64,000 nt of DNA from Alphaproteobacteria bacterium (GCA_016869535.1 VGDX01000002.1:124001-188000), one strand, 5' to 3'. Positions 47,639 through 56,696 are shown, counted from the stretch's first letter. Numbers and translations are program-made. Notes: generated by a model not told the origin, from the sequence alone.

Positions 47639-48337
47639 TTAGACCGCGTCGACGAGGACGAGTTCGCTGTCCTCGAGTGCCTTGATCTTCAGCACCGCCT
47701 CGTCGGTGATGGCGGCGCCGTCACGCGTGCCGATGCGCACGCCGTTGATCTCGACACTGCCGGCCGCGGGCACCAGATAGCCGTGCCGTCCGCGCCCAAG
47801 CTGATACTCGGCCGTATCGCCCGCTTTCAGCGTGGCGCCAAGTACGCGCGCTTCGGCGCGAATCGGCAAAGCTTCGTCGTCGCCGGCGAAGCCGCTGGCC
47901 AGCGGCACGAAGCGCCCGGCCCGGTCGCCTTTGGGGAAGGGCTTCGCGCCCCACGAAGGCTCGCCAGCGCCTTCCTGCGGCTCGATCCAGATCTGGAACA
48001 GAGTCGTCGGCACGTCCTCGCGATTGAATTCCGCATGGCGGATGCCTGAACCTGCGCTCATCACCTGCACGTCGCCGGCCTCGGTGCGGCCTTTATGGCC
48101 GAGGCTGTCTTCGTGCGTGATGGCGCCCTGGCGGACATAGGTGATGATTTCCATCTCGGCATGCGGGTGCGGCGGGAAGCCCGAGTTGGGAGCGATCTCG
48201 TCGTCGTTCCATACGCGCAAGGAACCGTGCCCCATGCGCTCCGGATCGTAATAGCGGGCGAAGGAGAAATGATGCTTGGCCTTCAGCCAACCGTGGTCGG
48301 CGCTGCCAAGCGCATTGAACGGTCTGAGTTCGATCAT
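47639..48337 (-). CDS. Pirin-family protein (YhhW-like)
   Basis: 232 residues, two cupin domains. Metal-ligand pattern HPHAEMEIITYV, and the tail GHKGRTEAGDVQVMSAGSG are those of YhhW-type pirins with quercetin 2,3-dioxygenase activity. Divergent from a TetR gene, with an operator-like repeat over its promoter, so it is a likely target of that regulator. Confidence 0.93.
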   Translation of the reverse strand: MIELRPFNALGSADHGWLKAKHHFSFARYYDPERMGHGSLRVWNDDEIAPNSGFPPHPHAEMEIITYVRQGAITHEDSLGHKGRTEAGDVQVMSAGSGIRHAEFNREDVPTTLFQIWIEPQEGAGEPSWGAKPFPKGDRAGRFVPLASGFAGDDEALPIRAEARVLGATLKAGDTAEYQLGRGRHGYLVPAAGSVEINGVRIGTRDGAAITDEAVLKIKALEDSELVLVDAV

Positions 48338-48391
48338 GATTCGATCCTCCGTACTGTAAGGTCAGGCGGTCAACCCTCCATCGTAATTATT

Positions 48392-48461
48392 TAGCGTTCG
48401 TTACATATGTATCCTGGAGCCGGACTGTCAAGAGCATTATATAGCATTCACTACAAAGGTA
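48392..48461. promoter_or_regulatory. Two near-identical 20-base sites (TetR operators) and pirin promoter
   Basis: TAGCGTTCGTTACATATGTA (48392-48411) and TAGCATTCACTACAAAGGTA (48442-48461) match at 15 of 20 positions and are 50 bases apart, i.e. about five helical turns. On the minus strand a promoter is seen as TTGACA (48431-48426) and TATGTA (48407-48402) with an 18-base spacer, so the first site overlaps its -10 box. The second site covers the ribosome site of the TetR gene. Both arrangements fit repression. Confidence 0.7.
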
Positions 48462-48465
48462 AGAA

Positions 48466-49089
48466 ATGATAGGCATTGCCAGCATGACCGGAAACAAAGC
48501 TGTGGCGATTGGCCGCCCTCGCGCCTTCGATGAGGACAAGGCGCTCGGCCGGGCGCTCGAAGTGTTCTGGCGCAAGGGCTATGAGGGCGCGAGCATTGCC
48601 GATCTAACCGCGGCCATGGGCATCAATCCGCCGAGCCTCTATGCCGCTTTCGGCAACAAGGAGGCGCTGTTCTGCCGCGCCCTCGACCGCTACGAGGCGG
48701 AGCATGAAGCGAGCTGGAACGAGGCCTTATCTGCGCCGACCGCCTACGAGGCCGTCAAGCATCTGCTCATGTACTCCGCCGCTTCGCTTGGCGATAAGCG
48801 CAGACCCCCAGGCTGCCTGATGGTGCAGGCGGCGCTTTGCGGCGGGAAGGAATGTGACGCCGTCAAGAAGGAACTCGACAAGCGGCGTGACGCCAGCTTC
48901 CGACTAATTCGCGAGCGATTGAAGCGTGCCAGGCGCGAGGGCGATCTGCCGGAAAATACCGATCCCGCGAGCCTCGCCCGCTATATCGCCACGGTGCTGC
49001 ATGGCATGGCGGTACAGGCGGCCGGCGGCGCTAGTCGCAAGGAGCTTGAACGTGTTGCCGCGACGGCGCTCCGCGCTTGGCCGGAATAA
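48466..49089 (+). CDS. TetR-family transcriptional regulator
   Basis: 207 residues from ATG 48466. The N-terminal HTH is clear: SIADLTAAMGINPPSLYAAF followed by GNKEALFCRAL. C-terminal ligand domain resembles the AcrR/YxaF type with Cys at GCLMVQAALCGGKECD. Divergent to pirin and probably autoregulated; inducer unknown but pirin suggests oxidative or phenolic compounds. Confidence 0.92.
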   Translation: MIGIASMTGNKAVAIGRPRAFDEDKALGRALEVFWRKGYEGASIADLTAAMGINPPSLYAAFGNKEALFCRALDRYEAEHEASWNEALSAPTAYEAVKHLLMYSAASLGDKRRPPGCLMVQAALCGGKECDAVKKELDKRRDASFRLIRERLKRARREGDLPENTDPASLARYIATVLHGMAVQAAGGASRKELERVAATALRAWPE

Positions 49090-49137
49090 GGTAGAAACGG
49101 TCTGGCAGCCGCCGGAGAATTGCGGCATGATTCAGTC

Positions 49138-49515
49138 ATGAGATTTTTGCTGTCGTTCCTGGGTTTGCTTATCGTCTTCCCCGCCTTCGCCGGAGCACCG
49201 GTCGAGCAAAACGGCCCGCTTTCGCCGTGTCAGGGCGCCGATGCCGCGGCAAGTCAACCGACTTCACCCTGGGGCGTCGAGATCGCAACGTCATTCTCCA
49301 AGCAGGAAGCGCTCGATGAATTCGCCAGCACCAAGCAAATCTATGCCAGCGTGCTCGGCGACTACGAGCCTGTCCTCATCGAGCAATGCGATCTGCATAT
49401 GGGAACCGACATACGGTATTCGGCGCGCATCGGCATGGATAGCCGCGATGCCGCCGATCAGCTCTGCGCCAAGCTTCGCGAGGCGGGGGGCGCCTGCATC
49501 GTACAAAAGAATTGA
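49138..49515 (+). CDS. Exported SPOR-like domain protein
   Basis: 125 residues from ATG 49138; a TTG at 49120 is possible. Signal peptide about 1-19, then a SPOR-like domain (WGVEIATSFSKQEALDEFAS and DSRDAADQLCAKLR), ending GGACIVQKN. The same module ends the next protein. Single-domain SPOR proteins bind denuded peptidoglycan at division sites; that is inferred. Immediately precedes the lytic transglycosylase gene, TGA and ATG adjacent. Confidence 0.75.
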   Translation: MRFLLSFLGLLIVFPAFAGAPVEQNGPLSPCQGADAAASQPTSPWGVEIATSFSKQEALDEFASTKQIYASVLGDYEPVLIEQCDLHMGTDIRYSARIGMDSRDAADQLCAKLREAGGACIVQKN

Positions 49516-50436
49516 ATGACGGCATTGACGCAGCTTCAACGGCTTGCGGGATTTGGCGCGGCGCTTCTGATCGCAACTTCCGCGCATGGCGCCGATGCTT
49601 TCGACAACACCGGTGTTGCCGCCGGACTTAAGGCCGCCGGCATCGAAGCGGCAGACCCTGAACCCTTCGTCAATATCGTCTGCCCATTGATGCAGGCGCA
49701 AGCCGTGGCGCGCGATCTGCCTCCGATGCCCTTCGTGCGCCTGATCTGGCGAGAGAGCCGCTTCAATCCGAACGCCGTGAGTTACAAGGGCGCGCAAGGC
49801 ATCGCCCAATTCATGCCCGGCACGGCGGACGAGCGCGGCCTCGAGGATCCGTTCGAGTCGAAAGCGGCCATTGCCCACTCGGCCAGCCTGCTCGCCGATC
49901 TCAGACGAGAGTTCGGCAATTTTGGTTTGGCTGCCGCCGCCTATAACGCGGGCGCCGAGCGGGTACGAAAATGGCTGTCTGGCGGGACCCTTCCCGGAGA
50001 GACCCGGGCCTGTGTGATGTTCATCACCGGCCGCGCCGCCGAGGAATGGAAGCTCCCCGAGACTGACCTGCCAGAACAGCTTAAGACCGAGGGCGATACG
50101 GTCCAAGAATCATGCCGTCAGCTCGCGCCTCTTGTGGTGCGTGCGGTGTACGAGACCGAGCCGCTGACGGCGAGTGGGGCGTGGCGTCCCTGGGGCGCGC
50201 ATGTCTCCGCCTCTTTCTCCAAGGCCAGGGCGCTCGCCATGTTCGCCAGACTGAGACGCCAGCACGCGTCGCTGCTTGCCGAACGCGAACCCTTCGTGCA
50301 GCCTCAGCGCAACTTAAGTCGCGGGCGTCGTGCACTCTATCTCGTGCAGATCGGCGCCGATAGCCGGGCTGACGCCGACGCATTATGCGCGAGCTTACGC
50401 AAAGACGGCGGCGCCTGCATCGTGCAGAAGAACTAG
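49516..50436 (+). CDS. Lytic transglycosylase with C-terminal SPOR-like domain
   Basis: 306 residues. Signal peptide about 1-24. The SLT domain (about 48-175) has the catalytic Glu in IWRESRFNPNAVS, then GAQGIAQFMP and AAAYNAGAERV. The C-terminus (about 220-306) is the SPOR-like module. The enzyme cleaves glycan strands and may be targeted by its C-terminal module. The stop overlaps that of the converging outer-membrane protein gene. Confidence 0.92.
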   Translation: MTALTQLQRLAGFGAALLIATSAHGADAFDNTGVAAGLKAAGIEAADPEPFVNIVCPLMQAQAVARDLPPMPFVRLIWRESRFNPNAVSYKGAQGIAQFMPGTADERGLEDPFESKAAIAHSASLLADLRREFGNFGLAAAAYNAGAERVRKWLSGGTLPGETRACVMFITGRAAEEWKLPETDLPEQLKTEGDTVQESCRQLAPLVVRAVYETEPLTASGAWRPWGAHVSASFSKARALAMFARLRRQHASLLAEREPFVQPQRNLSRGRRALYLVQIGADSRADADALCASLRKDGGACIVQKN

Positions 50437-51536
50437 AAGGCCATGCTCACATTCGCCCATAGCGTCCCGTCGCGGGTAAGCTGATAGCCGTTCGGATCGT
50501 CCTCCATCGGCTGCAGCCATTCCGCGCTGAGCCGCAAGCCCTTGAGCGGCCCGCTCGGCACCACGGTATTCACGCCGAAACCGATATCCCAAAACCTGCC
50601 GCCATAGTTGTACTGGAGATCGGGCGGGCTCGAGTGTTGGTGCGGGCCGTTATAATGGCCTTCGATCTCGCCCTGCTCGGTGTATAGGCCGCGCACCGAG
50701 GCGGAGATCCAGTTGGCGAAGCGATAGCTCACCCAGCCCGTGACCTGGAGCACGTCGCCAAGACGGTAACCCGACTCGTTCTCCTCCTCCATGCGGACAA
50801 TGCCGAAGACCTGCGTGCCCCAGGTGAGACGGTCGGCGCGGCCGGTATAGGTGAGGCTCGGCCAGAAATCCCAGGTGCCGGAGCCGAGCTGCATGCCATA
50901 GTGGGTGAAAACTCCGGCGGTCTTGTAGTCGACGCGGCCGGTCGGCGCACTGAACATCGGGCTGAAGATCAGGGTCCAATCCGCGCCTTGCGCCACGCGT
51001 AATTCGGGACCGAACACGGTATCGCCCCAGCCATCGACACCATGCGAATGGGTGCCCATATGGCCGCCGTGACCGCCACCGTGACCGCCGCCGCCATGTT
51101 CGTCATGGTCGCCATGGCCGCCATGACCGGTGAGCCGGAGCGGCGTCATGGTCATGTCGTGGGTCATCCACATCGGCATGACCATCAGCGTCATCCAATT
51201 GGTCGGCGCGTACATGAGATCGAGCATGTACATGTTCATCGTCATCTCGCTCGCTTTCATCGAGCAGGTATGCGTGCCGCACCCTCTCTCGGCGATCACG
51301 TCGTCGGTGACGGTATGCGTGCCGTGGCGCGTCGAGCCTTCGGCAAAGGTGCCGGCATAGCGGAAGCCGAGCATGAACTCGCCGGCCTTGTGCAAGTGGT
51401 CGAACATGACGCCAGCGGGAGCATGTGTGTCGGCCAAAGGTCCGGAACCGTTATGTGGATCGGCCTTGGTTGCGCCGGTCACGGCGCAAAGCGCGAGCAC
51501 CGCGAGACCGGCGCGTGGAAGTGAATGACTGCTCAT
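50433..51536 (-). CDS. Met/His-rich outer-membrane protein (transporter-like)
   Basis: 367 residues from ATG 51536 (GGGGGA upstream); a longer start at 51548 is possible. Signal peptide about 1-26. The mature part is a beta-barrel pattern with alternating hydrophobic strands and an exceptional number of metal-binding residues: MTMNMYMLDLMY, MVMPMWMTHDMTMTP, and a GHGG/HD repeat region (HGGHGDHDEHGGGGHGGG). Similar to the 'transporter' barrel genes seen with copper systems; a copper link is inferred. Confidence 0.75.
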   Translation of the reverse strand: MSSHSLPRAGLAVLALCAVTGATKADPHNGSGPLADTHAPAGVMFDHLHKAGEFMLGFRYAGTFAEGSTRHGTHTVTDDVIAERGCGTHTCSMKASEMTMNMYMLDLMYAPTNWMTLMVMPMWMTHDMTMTPLRLTGHGGHGDHDEHGGGGHGGGHGGHMGTHSHGVDGWGDTVFGPELRVAQGADWTLIFSPMFSAPTGRVDYKTAGVFTHYGMQLGSGTWDFWPSLTYTGRADRLTWGTQVFGIVRMEEENESGYRLGDVLQVTGWVSYRFANWISASVRGLYTEQGEIEGHYNGPHQHSSPPDLQYNYGGRFWDIGFGVNTVVPSGPLKGLRLSAEWLQPMEDDPNGYQLTRDGTLWANVSMAF

Positions 51537-51661
51537 TTTGTCCCCCATTAGCGGCCGGCAAGATGGCGCGGCACGCCTAAGCGAATTGGATTGTTGGTTG
51601 TCGCGTTCGCACGGCGCCTCGAGCTGATCGAGGACCGTATGTGAAACGACCGTGTTGGGGC

Positions 51662-52045
51662 TTACGCTAGGGGAGGAGCGCGCGGCTGTGCTGCAAAGGT
51701 GCGGATGGCGTCCGGCAGCAGCGTTTCGGCATAATGCGCTTCGGCAGCGATTGAGACCGAGCCGGGCAAGAGAATGCGTGTGGCGTCAACCAGAAGCGCA
51801 CCGGCAACGCCGTGACAGGCAAGACGGCATGCTTGGGTGCAGCATGCCATGTCGGGGTGGTGATCGCTCTTTACGGGAAGCGGCTCACCGGCGCGATCTC
51901 CCAGCACGGAGCAAAGCACGCTTGAATCGGCGGCAAAGGCCGAGGCGTGGAGCCCGAATGTGAAGGATAGAATAGTGGCTTGCAGCAGGACGGCCCACGC
52001 CAAGACGAGGGCGATACAGTCTTTATCCTTGCGCAGCCACCCCAT
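51662..52045 (-). CDS. DUF2946 family protein
   Basis: 127 residues. Signal/anchor helix at residues about 11-38, then a metal-like SDHHPDMACCTQACRLACHG with four Cys and two His, typical of the DUF2946 family often found beside copper resistance genes. It lies 113 bases upstream of the outer-membrane protein gene on the same strand. Function not established. Confidence 0.75.
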   Translation of the reverse strand: MGWLRKDKDCIALVLAWAVLLQATILSFTFGLHASAFAADSSVLCSVLGDRAGEPLPVKSDHHPDMACCTQACRLACHGVAGALLVDATRILLPGSVSIAAEAHYAETLLPDAIRTFAAQPRAPPLA

Positions 52046-52164
52046 GACGAATTGTTAACCGCCGGCCCTAGTCTCTGTCAAAGCCGTATCGTCGCACTGG
52101 CAGGATCGTCTTGTTGGTATAAGTTCCCGTTCGGATAGGGAATTAGGGGGCCGGTGGGGGTCCA

Positions 52165-53136
52165 ATGCTCACCATCTACGAATTCCGTGCGGGCGCGCTA
52201 AAGAAGCAGGCCGGCAAGCACAAGATCACCGGCGAGGCGGTCTGGCTCGACCTGCTCAACCCCACGCCCGAGGAAGAAAGCGCCGTCGAGAAGGCGCTCA
52301 AGCTAGACGTGCCGACGCGCGAGGAGCAGCACGAGATCGAAGTGTCGAGCCGGCTCTATCAGGAGAACGGCGCGCAGTTCATGACCGCGACCTTGATCCT
52401 TCAGAGTGAGCAGCACGAGATCAAGACCACGCCTGTGACTTTCATCCTTACCGGCCATAGACTGGTTACGGTGCGTTATGCCGAGCCGCGCGCCTTTGCC
52501 ATTTATGCCGAACGCTGCAACCGGGCTGAGCCGGGTCCGAGCAACGGCGCCGTCGTCCTGACCGGTCTGATCGAGACCATCATCGACCGGCTCGCCGATT
52601 TCATCGAACGCATTCAGGCTGAAGTCGAGGCGTTGTCGCATACAGTCTTCGAGATCAAAGGCGGCAGTGACAGGCGTCTCCGCCGCTTTGACGTTCTACT
52701 CCGCGCAATCGGACGCGAGGGCGATGTCACTTCCAAGGCCCGCGAGAGCACCCATTCGCTCGCACGTCTGCTCACATTCTTCACTCACGCAGCTCAAGAG
52801 CGAAAAGAGGACAAGGCTTTGCAGTCGCGCATCCGCACGGCTTCACGCGACGTACATTCCCTGACGGACCACGTTGGCTTCCTGTCTAGCAAAATCATTT
52901 TCCTGCTCGATGCCACGCTCGGCATGATCAACATCCAGCAGGCTGACATCATCAAGATTTTCTCCGTGGTCGCGGTGGTGTTCCTTCCGCCGACTTTGAT
53001 CGCTTCGATCTACGGCATGAATTTCCGCAATATGCCGGAGCTCGACTGGTGGCTTGGCTATCCCCTGGCTATCGGACTGATGATCTTGTTTGCCGTGCTG
53101 CCTTATCTTTATTTCAAGCGCAGAGGCTGGCTGTAG
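52165..53136 (+). CDS. corA: CorA-family magnesium/metal transporter
   Basis: 323 residues. Cytoplasmic N-terminal funnel, then two membrane helices near the C-terminus with the signature YGMNFRNMPEL (GMN motif) and a terminal KRRGWL. Imports Mg2+ (some homologues move Co or Ni). GGGGG ribosome region before ATG 52165. Confidence 0.95.
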   Translation: MLTIYEFRAGALKKQAGKHKITGEAVWLDLLNPTPEEESAVEKALKLDVPTREEQHEIEVSSRLYQENGAQFMTATLILQSEQHEIKTTPVTFILTGHRLVTVRYAEPRAFAIYAERCNRAEPGPSNGAVVLTGLIETIIDRLADFIERIQAEVEALSHTVFEIKGGSDRRLRRFDVLLRAIGREGDVTSKARESTHSLARLLTFFTHAAQERKEDKALQSRIRTASRDVHSLTDHVGFLSSKIIFLLDATLGMINIQQADIIKIFSVVAVVFLPPTLIASIYGMNFRNMPELDWWLGYPLAIGLMILFAVLPYLYFKRRGWL

Positions 53137-53151
53137 ATAGGGCTTGCGCGC

Positions 53152-53176
53152 GGAACATACGCTTGCCACATTGGTT
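53152..53176 (+). promoter_or_regulatory. EcfG-type general stress promoter
   Basis: GGAAC (53152-53156) and GGTT (53173-53176) are 16 bases apart, fitting the alphaproteobacterial EcfG consensus GGAAC-N16/17-CGTT with one mismatch. It precedes the small repeat protein by 36 bases. Chance match not excluded. Confidence 0.45.
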
Positions 53177-53212
53177 GATAAATCTGACTGCTATTGCAAC
53201 AAGGAGATCTTG

Positions 53213-53536
53213 ATGTTCGCTCGAACCATTAGTTTTGCGTTCGCTGCCGCCTTGTTGGGTGGCGTTGCCTTCCTGCCGCAGTCCGCGTCGGCGGGGCCTG
53301 TTGGCGTCGTCGAGCTTTCTCCGAAGGCCTCCAACGTTCAACTGGCCGGTTACTACGAGAGGCGCCGCTGGTGGCGCCGCGATGGCGACAACGTACGGGT
53401 GCGCGCGCCCTTTACCTCGGTGGATGATTCACCGAGAGGCACCGCCGTGGAAGCGCCGTTCACATCCGTGCAGACCAACGGCCGCGGCACTTGGGTCAGG
53501 GCGCCGTTCGTGAATCTCTTCGTCCCGCGCGATTAA
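53213..53536 (+). CDS. Small exported repeat protein
   Basis: 107 residues after AAGGAG (ATG 53213). Signal peptide about 1-27. The C-terminal half has three imperfect copies of R/E-APF-T/V-S/N-V/L (VRAPFTSV, VEAPFTSV, VRAPFVNL) linked by DSPRGTA and TNGRGTW. Basic cluster YERRRWWRR precedes them. Rhizobial proteins with repeated VRAPxTxV motifs are common, but none has a defined function. Confidence 0.7.
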   Translation: MFARTISFAFAAALLGGVAFLPQSASAGPVGVVELSPKASNVQLAGYYERRRWWRRDGDNVRVRAPFTSVDDSPRGTAVEAPFTSVQTNGRGTWVRAPFVNLFVPRD

Positions 53537-53538
53537 GC

Positions 53539-54852
53539 CTAGCCGCCGTTCGTCAGCAACGCCCAGATGAGTGACGCCGCTGCGGTGATCGCGAGCGTGC
53601 CGACGATGCCGAGGCGTATCCCGAATAAAAGTATCGCCGCCAGGATACCGAGCAGGGCGGCTTCCACGTTCAGGCTGCCGAAATCGGGAAGCGACAGGCG
53701 CAAAGGCCCGTACCATCGGTCCTCGACTCGGGCGAAGAGGACGTGCAGCGAAAACCACAGGCTCAGATTGAGGATGACGCCGACCACGGCTGCGGTGACG
53801 CCGCGTAACGCGCCCGCAAGTTTCGGATTCGCGCTCAGGCGCTCGACATAGGGCGCGCCGGTAAAAATGAAGAGGAAGCTTGGCACGAAGGTCGCCCATA
53901 GAGCGAGACCCGCGCCAAGCAAGCCGAAGGCAAGCGCCGGCTCGCCGCCCTGCCGGTAGCCGGCGAGAAAACCGACGAACTCGGTGACGAGAATGAGCGG
54001 CCCCGGCGTGGTCTCGGCGAGACCGAGCCCATCGAGCATTTCGCCCGCGGTCAGCCAGCCATAGGTCTCGACCGCCTGCTGCGCCATGTAGGCGAGCAGC
54101 GAATAGGCGCCGCCGAAAGCCACCAGAGCGAGCTTGGAGAAGAACAGCGAGATATCTGTCGTGACATGGTCGCGGCCGAACAGGGCGCCGACGGAAAGAA
54201 GTGGCACGAGCCAGATGGCGAGCCATAGCGCTGCGGTCTTGATTGTCTGCAAGGGCGTGACCGGGGGACCATCGTCTGCTTGCTCGGCTTCCGAAGGGAT
54301 ATGGTTCTTTGCCAGCAGGAAGCCGATCAGTGCCGCACCGAGAATGATGATGGGGAAGGGCACGGACAGGAAGAAAATGGCGACGAAGGCGCCGAACGCG
54401 ATCGCCCAATCATAAGACTGGTGCAAGGTGCGGCGCGCGACGCGGATCAGGGCCTCGATGACGATGACGAGAACGGCGGCCTTGACGCCTAGAAAGGCCG
54501 CCTCGACCGCCGGCACCTTTCCGAACAGGACGTAAGCGATGCTGAGACAGAGCACCACAAGAGCGCCGGGCAGCACGAAAAGCAGACCGGCGGTTAGGCC
54601 GCCCAGCGTGCCGTGTAGACGCCAGCCGATATAGGTCGCCAGCTGCATCGCCTCGGGCCCCGGCAGCAGCATGCAGAAATTGAGCGCGTGAAGAAAACGC
54701 TGCGGCCTGATCCAGCCGTGCTCCTCGACCAGCATGCGATGCATGAGCGCGATCTGGCCGGCGGGTCCGCCGAATGACAGGAAGCCGATCTTGGTCCAGA
54801 GGCCAAGCGCTTCACGGAAAGTCGGCTTAGGAGCTGGTTGAATGGTTGTCAC
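53539..54852 (-). CDS. chrA: Chromate transporter, long (two-domain) ChrA
   Basis: 437 residues with two CHR domains. The first is marked by FGGPAGQIALMHRM, the second by FGGAYSLLAYMAQQ; the LPGPEAMQLATYIGW and TPGPLILVTEFVGFLAG loops are characteristic. Chromate efflux, probably driven by proton or sulfate exchange. Its ATG overlaps the stop of the hydrolase gene by 4 bases. Confidence 0.93.
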   Translation of the reverse strand: MTTIQPAPKPTFREALGLWTKIGFLSFGGPAGQIALMHRMLVEEHGWIRPQRFLHALNFCMLLPGPEAMQLATYIGWRLHGTLGGLTAGLLFVLPGALVVLCLSIAYVLFGKVPAVEAAFLGVKAAVLVIVIEALIRVARRTLHQSYDWAIAFGAFVAIFFLSVPFPIIILGAALIGFLLAKNHIPSEAEQADDGPPVTPLQTIKTAALWLAIWLVPLLSVGALFGRDHVTTDISLFFSKLALVAFGGAYSLLAYMAQQAVETYGWLTAGEMLDGLGLAETTPGPLILVTEFVGFLAGYRQGGEPALAFGLLGAGLALWATFVPSFLFIFTGAPYVERLSANPKLAGALRGVTAAVVGVILNLSLWFSLHVLFARVEDRWYGPLRLSLPDFGSLNVEAALLGILAAILLFGIRLGIVGTLAITAAASLIWALLTNGG

Positions 54853-55658
54853 CGGTTGGCGGCAAGATGGTCGAGGATCAGCTGGTTGATTTCGGCGGGG
54901 TGGGTGAAAGGACTCATATGACCGGCGCCTTTAAGGATTGTGACGGTAGCGTTCGGCAGCGCCGTCGCCAAGAGGTTGGCCACGGCACGGGTCGAGGCGC
55001 GGGTCTTGCCGCCAACGATGAAAAGCGTCGGCGCGGCGATCTCCGCATAATTCTGCAGGCTGGCAGGCGCATCGACGGCGATGGTGAATTCGAGCGCCAC
55101 TTTGGGGATGGTCGCGGCGATGGCCGTCTTGAAGCGCTCGGGTGAAAGCCACCAGCGCCAGCGGCCAAGCCAATAGACCATGAAGGCGCGTGCCGCGGCG
55201 CGATCATCTCCTCGCGCCACCGATTTCAAGACATCGAGCCCCATCTGTTCGACTTCATCCCATTCGGGACGTCCTTCCTTGCGCAGCAGATGGAAGGCGA
55301 CAGGTTCGACCAGCGTGAGGCTCTTCACCCGGTCGCCGAGCGCGCGCGCCGCTTCGAGGGCCAGAGCCGCGCCATAGGAGTGGCCGACGAGGTGCAACTC
55401 GCCTTTGGTCTTCTTGGCGAGCGCGAGGATGACGCCGACATCGGCATCGAGGCTGAACGGCTTGTCGATGGGCCAAGCGCCTGACTGGCCATAACCGATA
55501 AAGTCGGGCGCAAGCACGCGCCAGTCGTCCTTGAGCGCCTCGATCAGCGGCAGCCATTCCTTATGCGAGGCGCTCGAGCAATGGCCGATGATGACGCAAG
55601 GGCCCTTGCCTTCATCGACATAGGCGATCTCGACGCCGCTGGCTTTGAGCTGCTGCAT
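54849..55658 (-). CDS. Alpha/beta hydrolase
   Basis: 269 residues from ATG 55658, with GGAG 9 bases upstream; a start at 55697 is possible. Nucleophile elbow GHSYGAA (catalytic Ser) and final His in GAGHMSPF; the oxyanion loop is GHCSSASHKEW. Substrate unknown. Translationally coupled to chrA, which is not an obvious functional partner. Confidence 0.85.
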   Translation of the reverse strand: MQQLKASGVEIAYVDEGKGPCVIIGHCSSASHKEWLPLIEALKDDWRVLAPDFIGYGQSGAWPIDKPFSLDADVGVILALAKKTKGELHLVGHSYGAALALEAARALGDRVKSLTLVEPVAFHLLRKEGRPEWDEVEQMGLDVLKSVARGDDRAAARAFMVYWLGRWRWWLSPERFKTAIAATIPKVALEFTIAVDAPASLQNYAEIAAPTLFIVGGKTRASTRAVANLLATALPNATVTILKGAGHMSPFTHPAEINQLILDHLAANR

Positions 55659-55808
55659 AAGGGTCTGCTCCGAGCTGCGGCCAAGACCAGCCGTCATCCT
55701 GGGTCAGCACGTGAAATGCGACCGGCGGAGCATGGCCGAAACTCGGGAAAACGTCATCCCTTCAGGCGCGCCTGAGCGCTCACCAGTCAGGCCGCCTGAG
55801 CAGAAGGA

Positions 55809-56696
55809 TTAATGGGCAGTCACCGATGCGGCCTGAGCGGAAGCGGCTTTCTTCACCGCTTTCTGGACCTTTTCGAAGGCGCGGACCTCGATCTGCCGGA
55901 TTCGCTCGCGGGAAACGCCGAACTCGGTGGAAAGCTCTTCCAGCGTGAGCGGATCCTCGGCCAGCCGCCGCGCCTCGAACACGCGGCGCTCGCGCTCGTT
56001 AAGGCCCTCCAACGCATCGGTCAGCATGGCACGCCGCTGATCGCGTTCCTCCGATTCGGCGAGCGCCGTCTCCTGGTCCATGCTGTCATCGACCAGCCAG
56101 TCCATCCACTCGCCGCTCTCGGCATCGTTGCGCACCGGTGCATTGAGCGACGAATCGCCGGCCAGACGCCGGTTCATGGAAACGACATCCTCCTCGCTCA
56201 CACCGAGCCGCGTGGCGATCTTCTTCACCTGGTCGGGATGCAGGTCGCCTTCCTCGAGAGCCTTGAGCTGACCCTTCACCTTGCGGAGATTGAAGAAAAG
56301 CTTCTTCTGCGCGGCAGTGGTGCCCATCTTCACGAGGCTCCACGAACGCAGGATGTATTCCTGGATCGCCGCCCTGATCCACCACATGGCATAGGTGGCA
56401 AGCCGGAAGCCCTTGTCGGGATCGAAGCGCTTCACCGCCTGCATCAGGCCGACATTGCCCTCGGAAATCACCTCGCCAACGGGCAGGCCATAGCCGCGAT
56501 AGCCCATGGCAATGCGGGCCACGAGTCGCAGATGCGAAGTGACGAGTTGATGCGCCGCGTCGCGGTCCTCATGCTCGCGCCACCTCTTGGCGAGCATGTA
56601 CTCCTGCTGCGGCTCCAGCATCGGAAACTGTCTGATTTCTTCGAGATAGCGCGTCAGTCCGCCATGCGCGCTCACACTCGGCAAACTTCTAGCCAT
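55809..56696 (-). CDS. rpoH: Heat shock sigma factor RpoH
   Basis: 295 residues. Regions 2 (VISEGNVGLMQAVKRFDPDK and YAMWWIRAAIQEYILRSW) and 4 (LTLEELSTEFGVSRERIRQI) are standard; the RpoH box reads AQKKLFFNLRKV. An alphaproteobacterial RpoH. FtsH, a typical target and regulator, lies in the same window with an RpoH-like promoter. Two TCAGGC-GCCTGA palindromes follow at 55762-55775 and 55787-55799. Confidence 0.98.
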   Translation of the reverse strand: MARSLPSVSAHGGLTRYLEEIRQFPMLEPQQEYMLAKRWREHEDRDAAHQLVTSHLRLVARIAMGYRGYGLPVGEVISEGNVGLMQAVKRFDPDKGFRLATYAMWWIRAAIQEYILRSWSLVKMGTTAAQKKLFFNLRKVKGQLKALEEGDLHPDQVKKIATRLGVSEEDVVSMNRRLAGDSSLNAPVRNDAESGEWMDWLVDDSMDQETALAESEERDQRRAMLTDALEGLNERERRVFEARRLAEDPLTLEELSTEFGVSRERIRQIEVRAFEKVQKAVKKAASAQAASVTAH

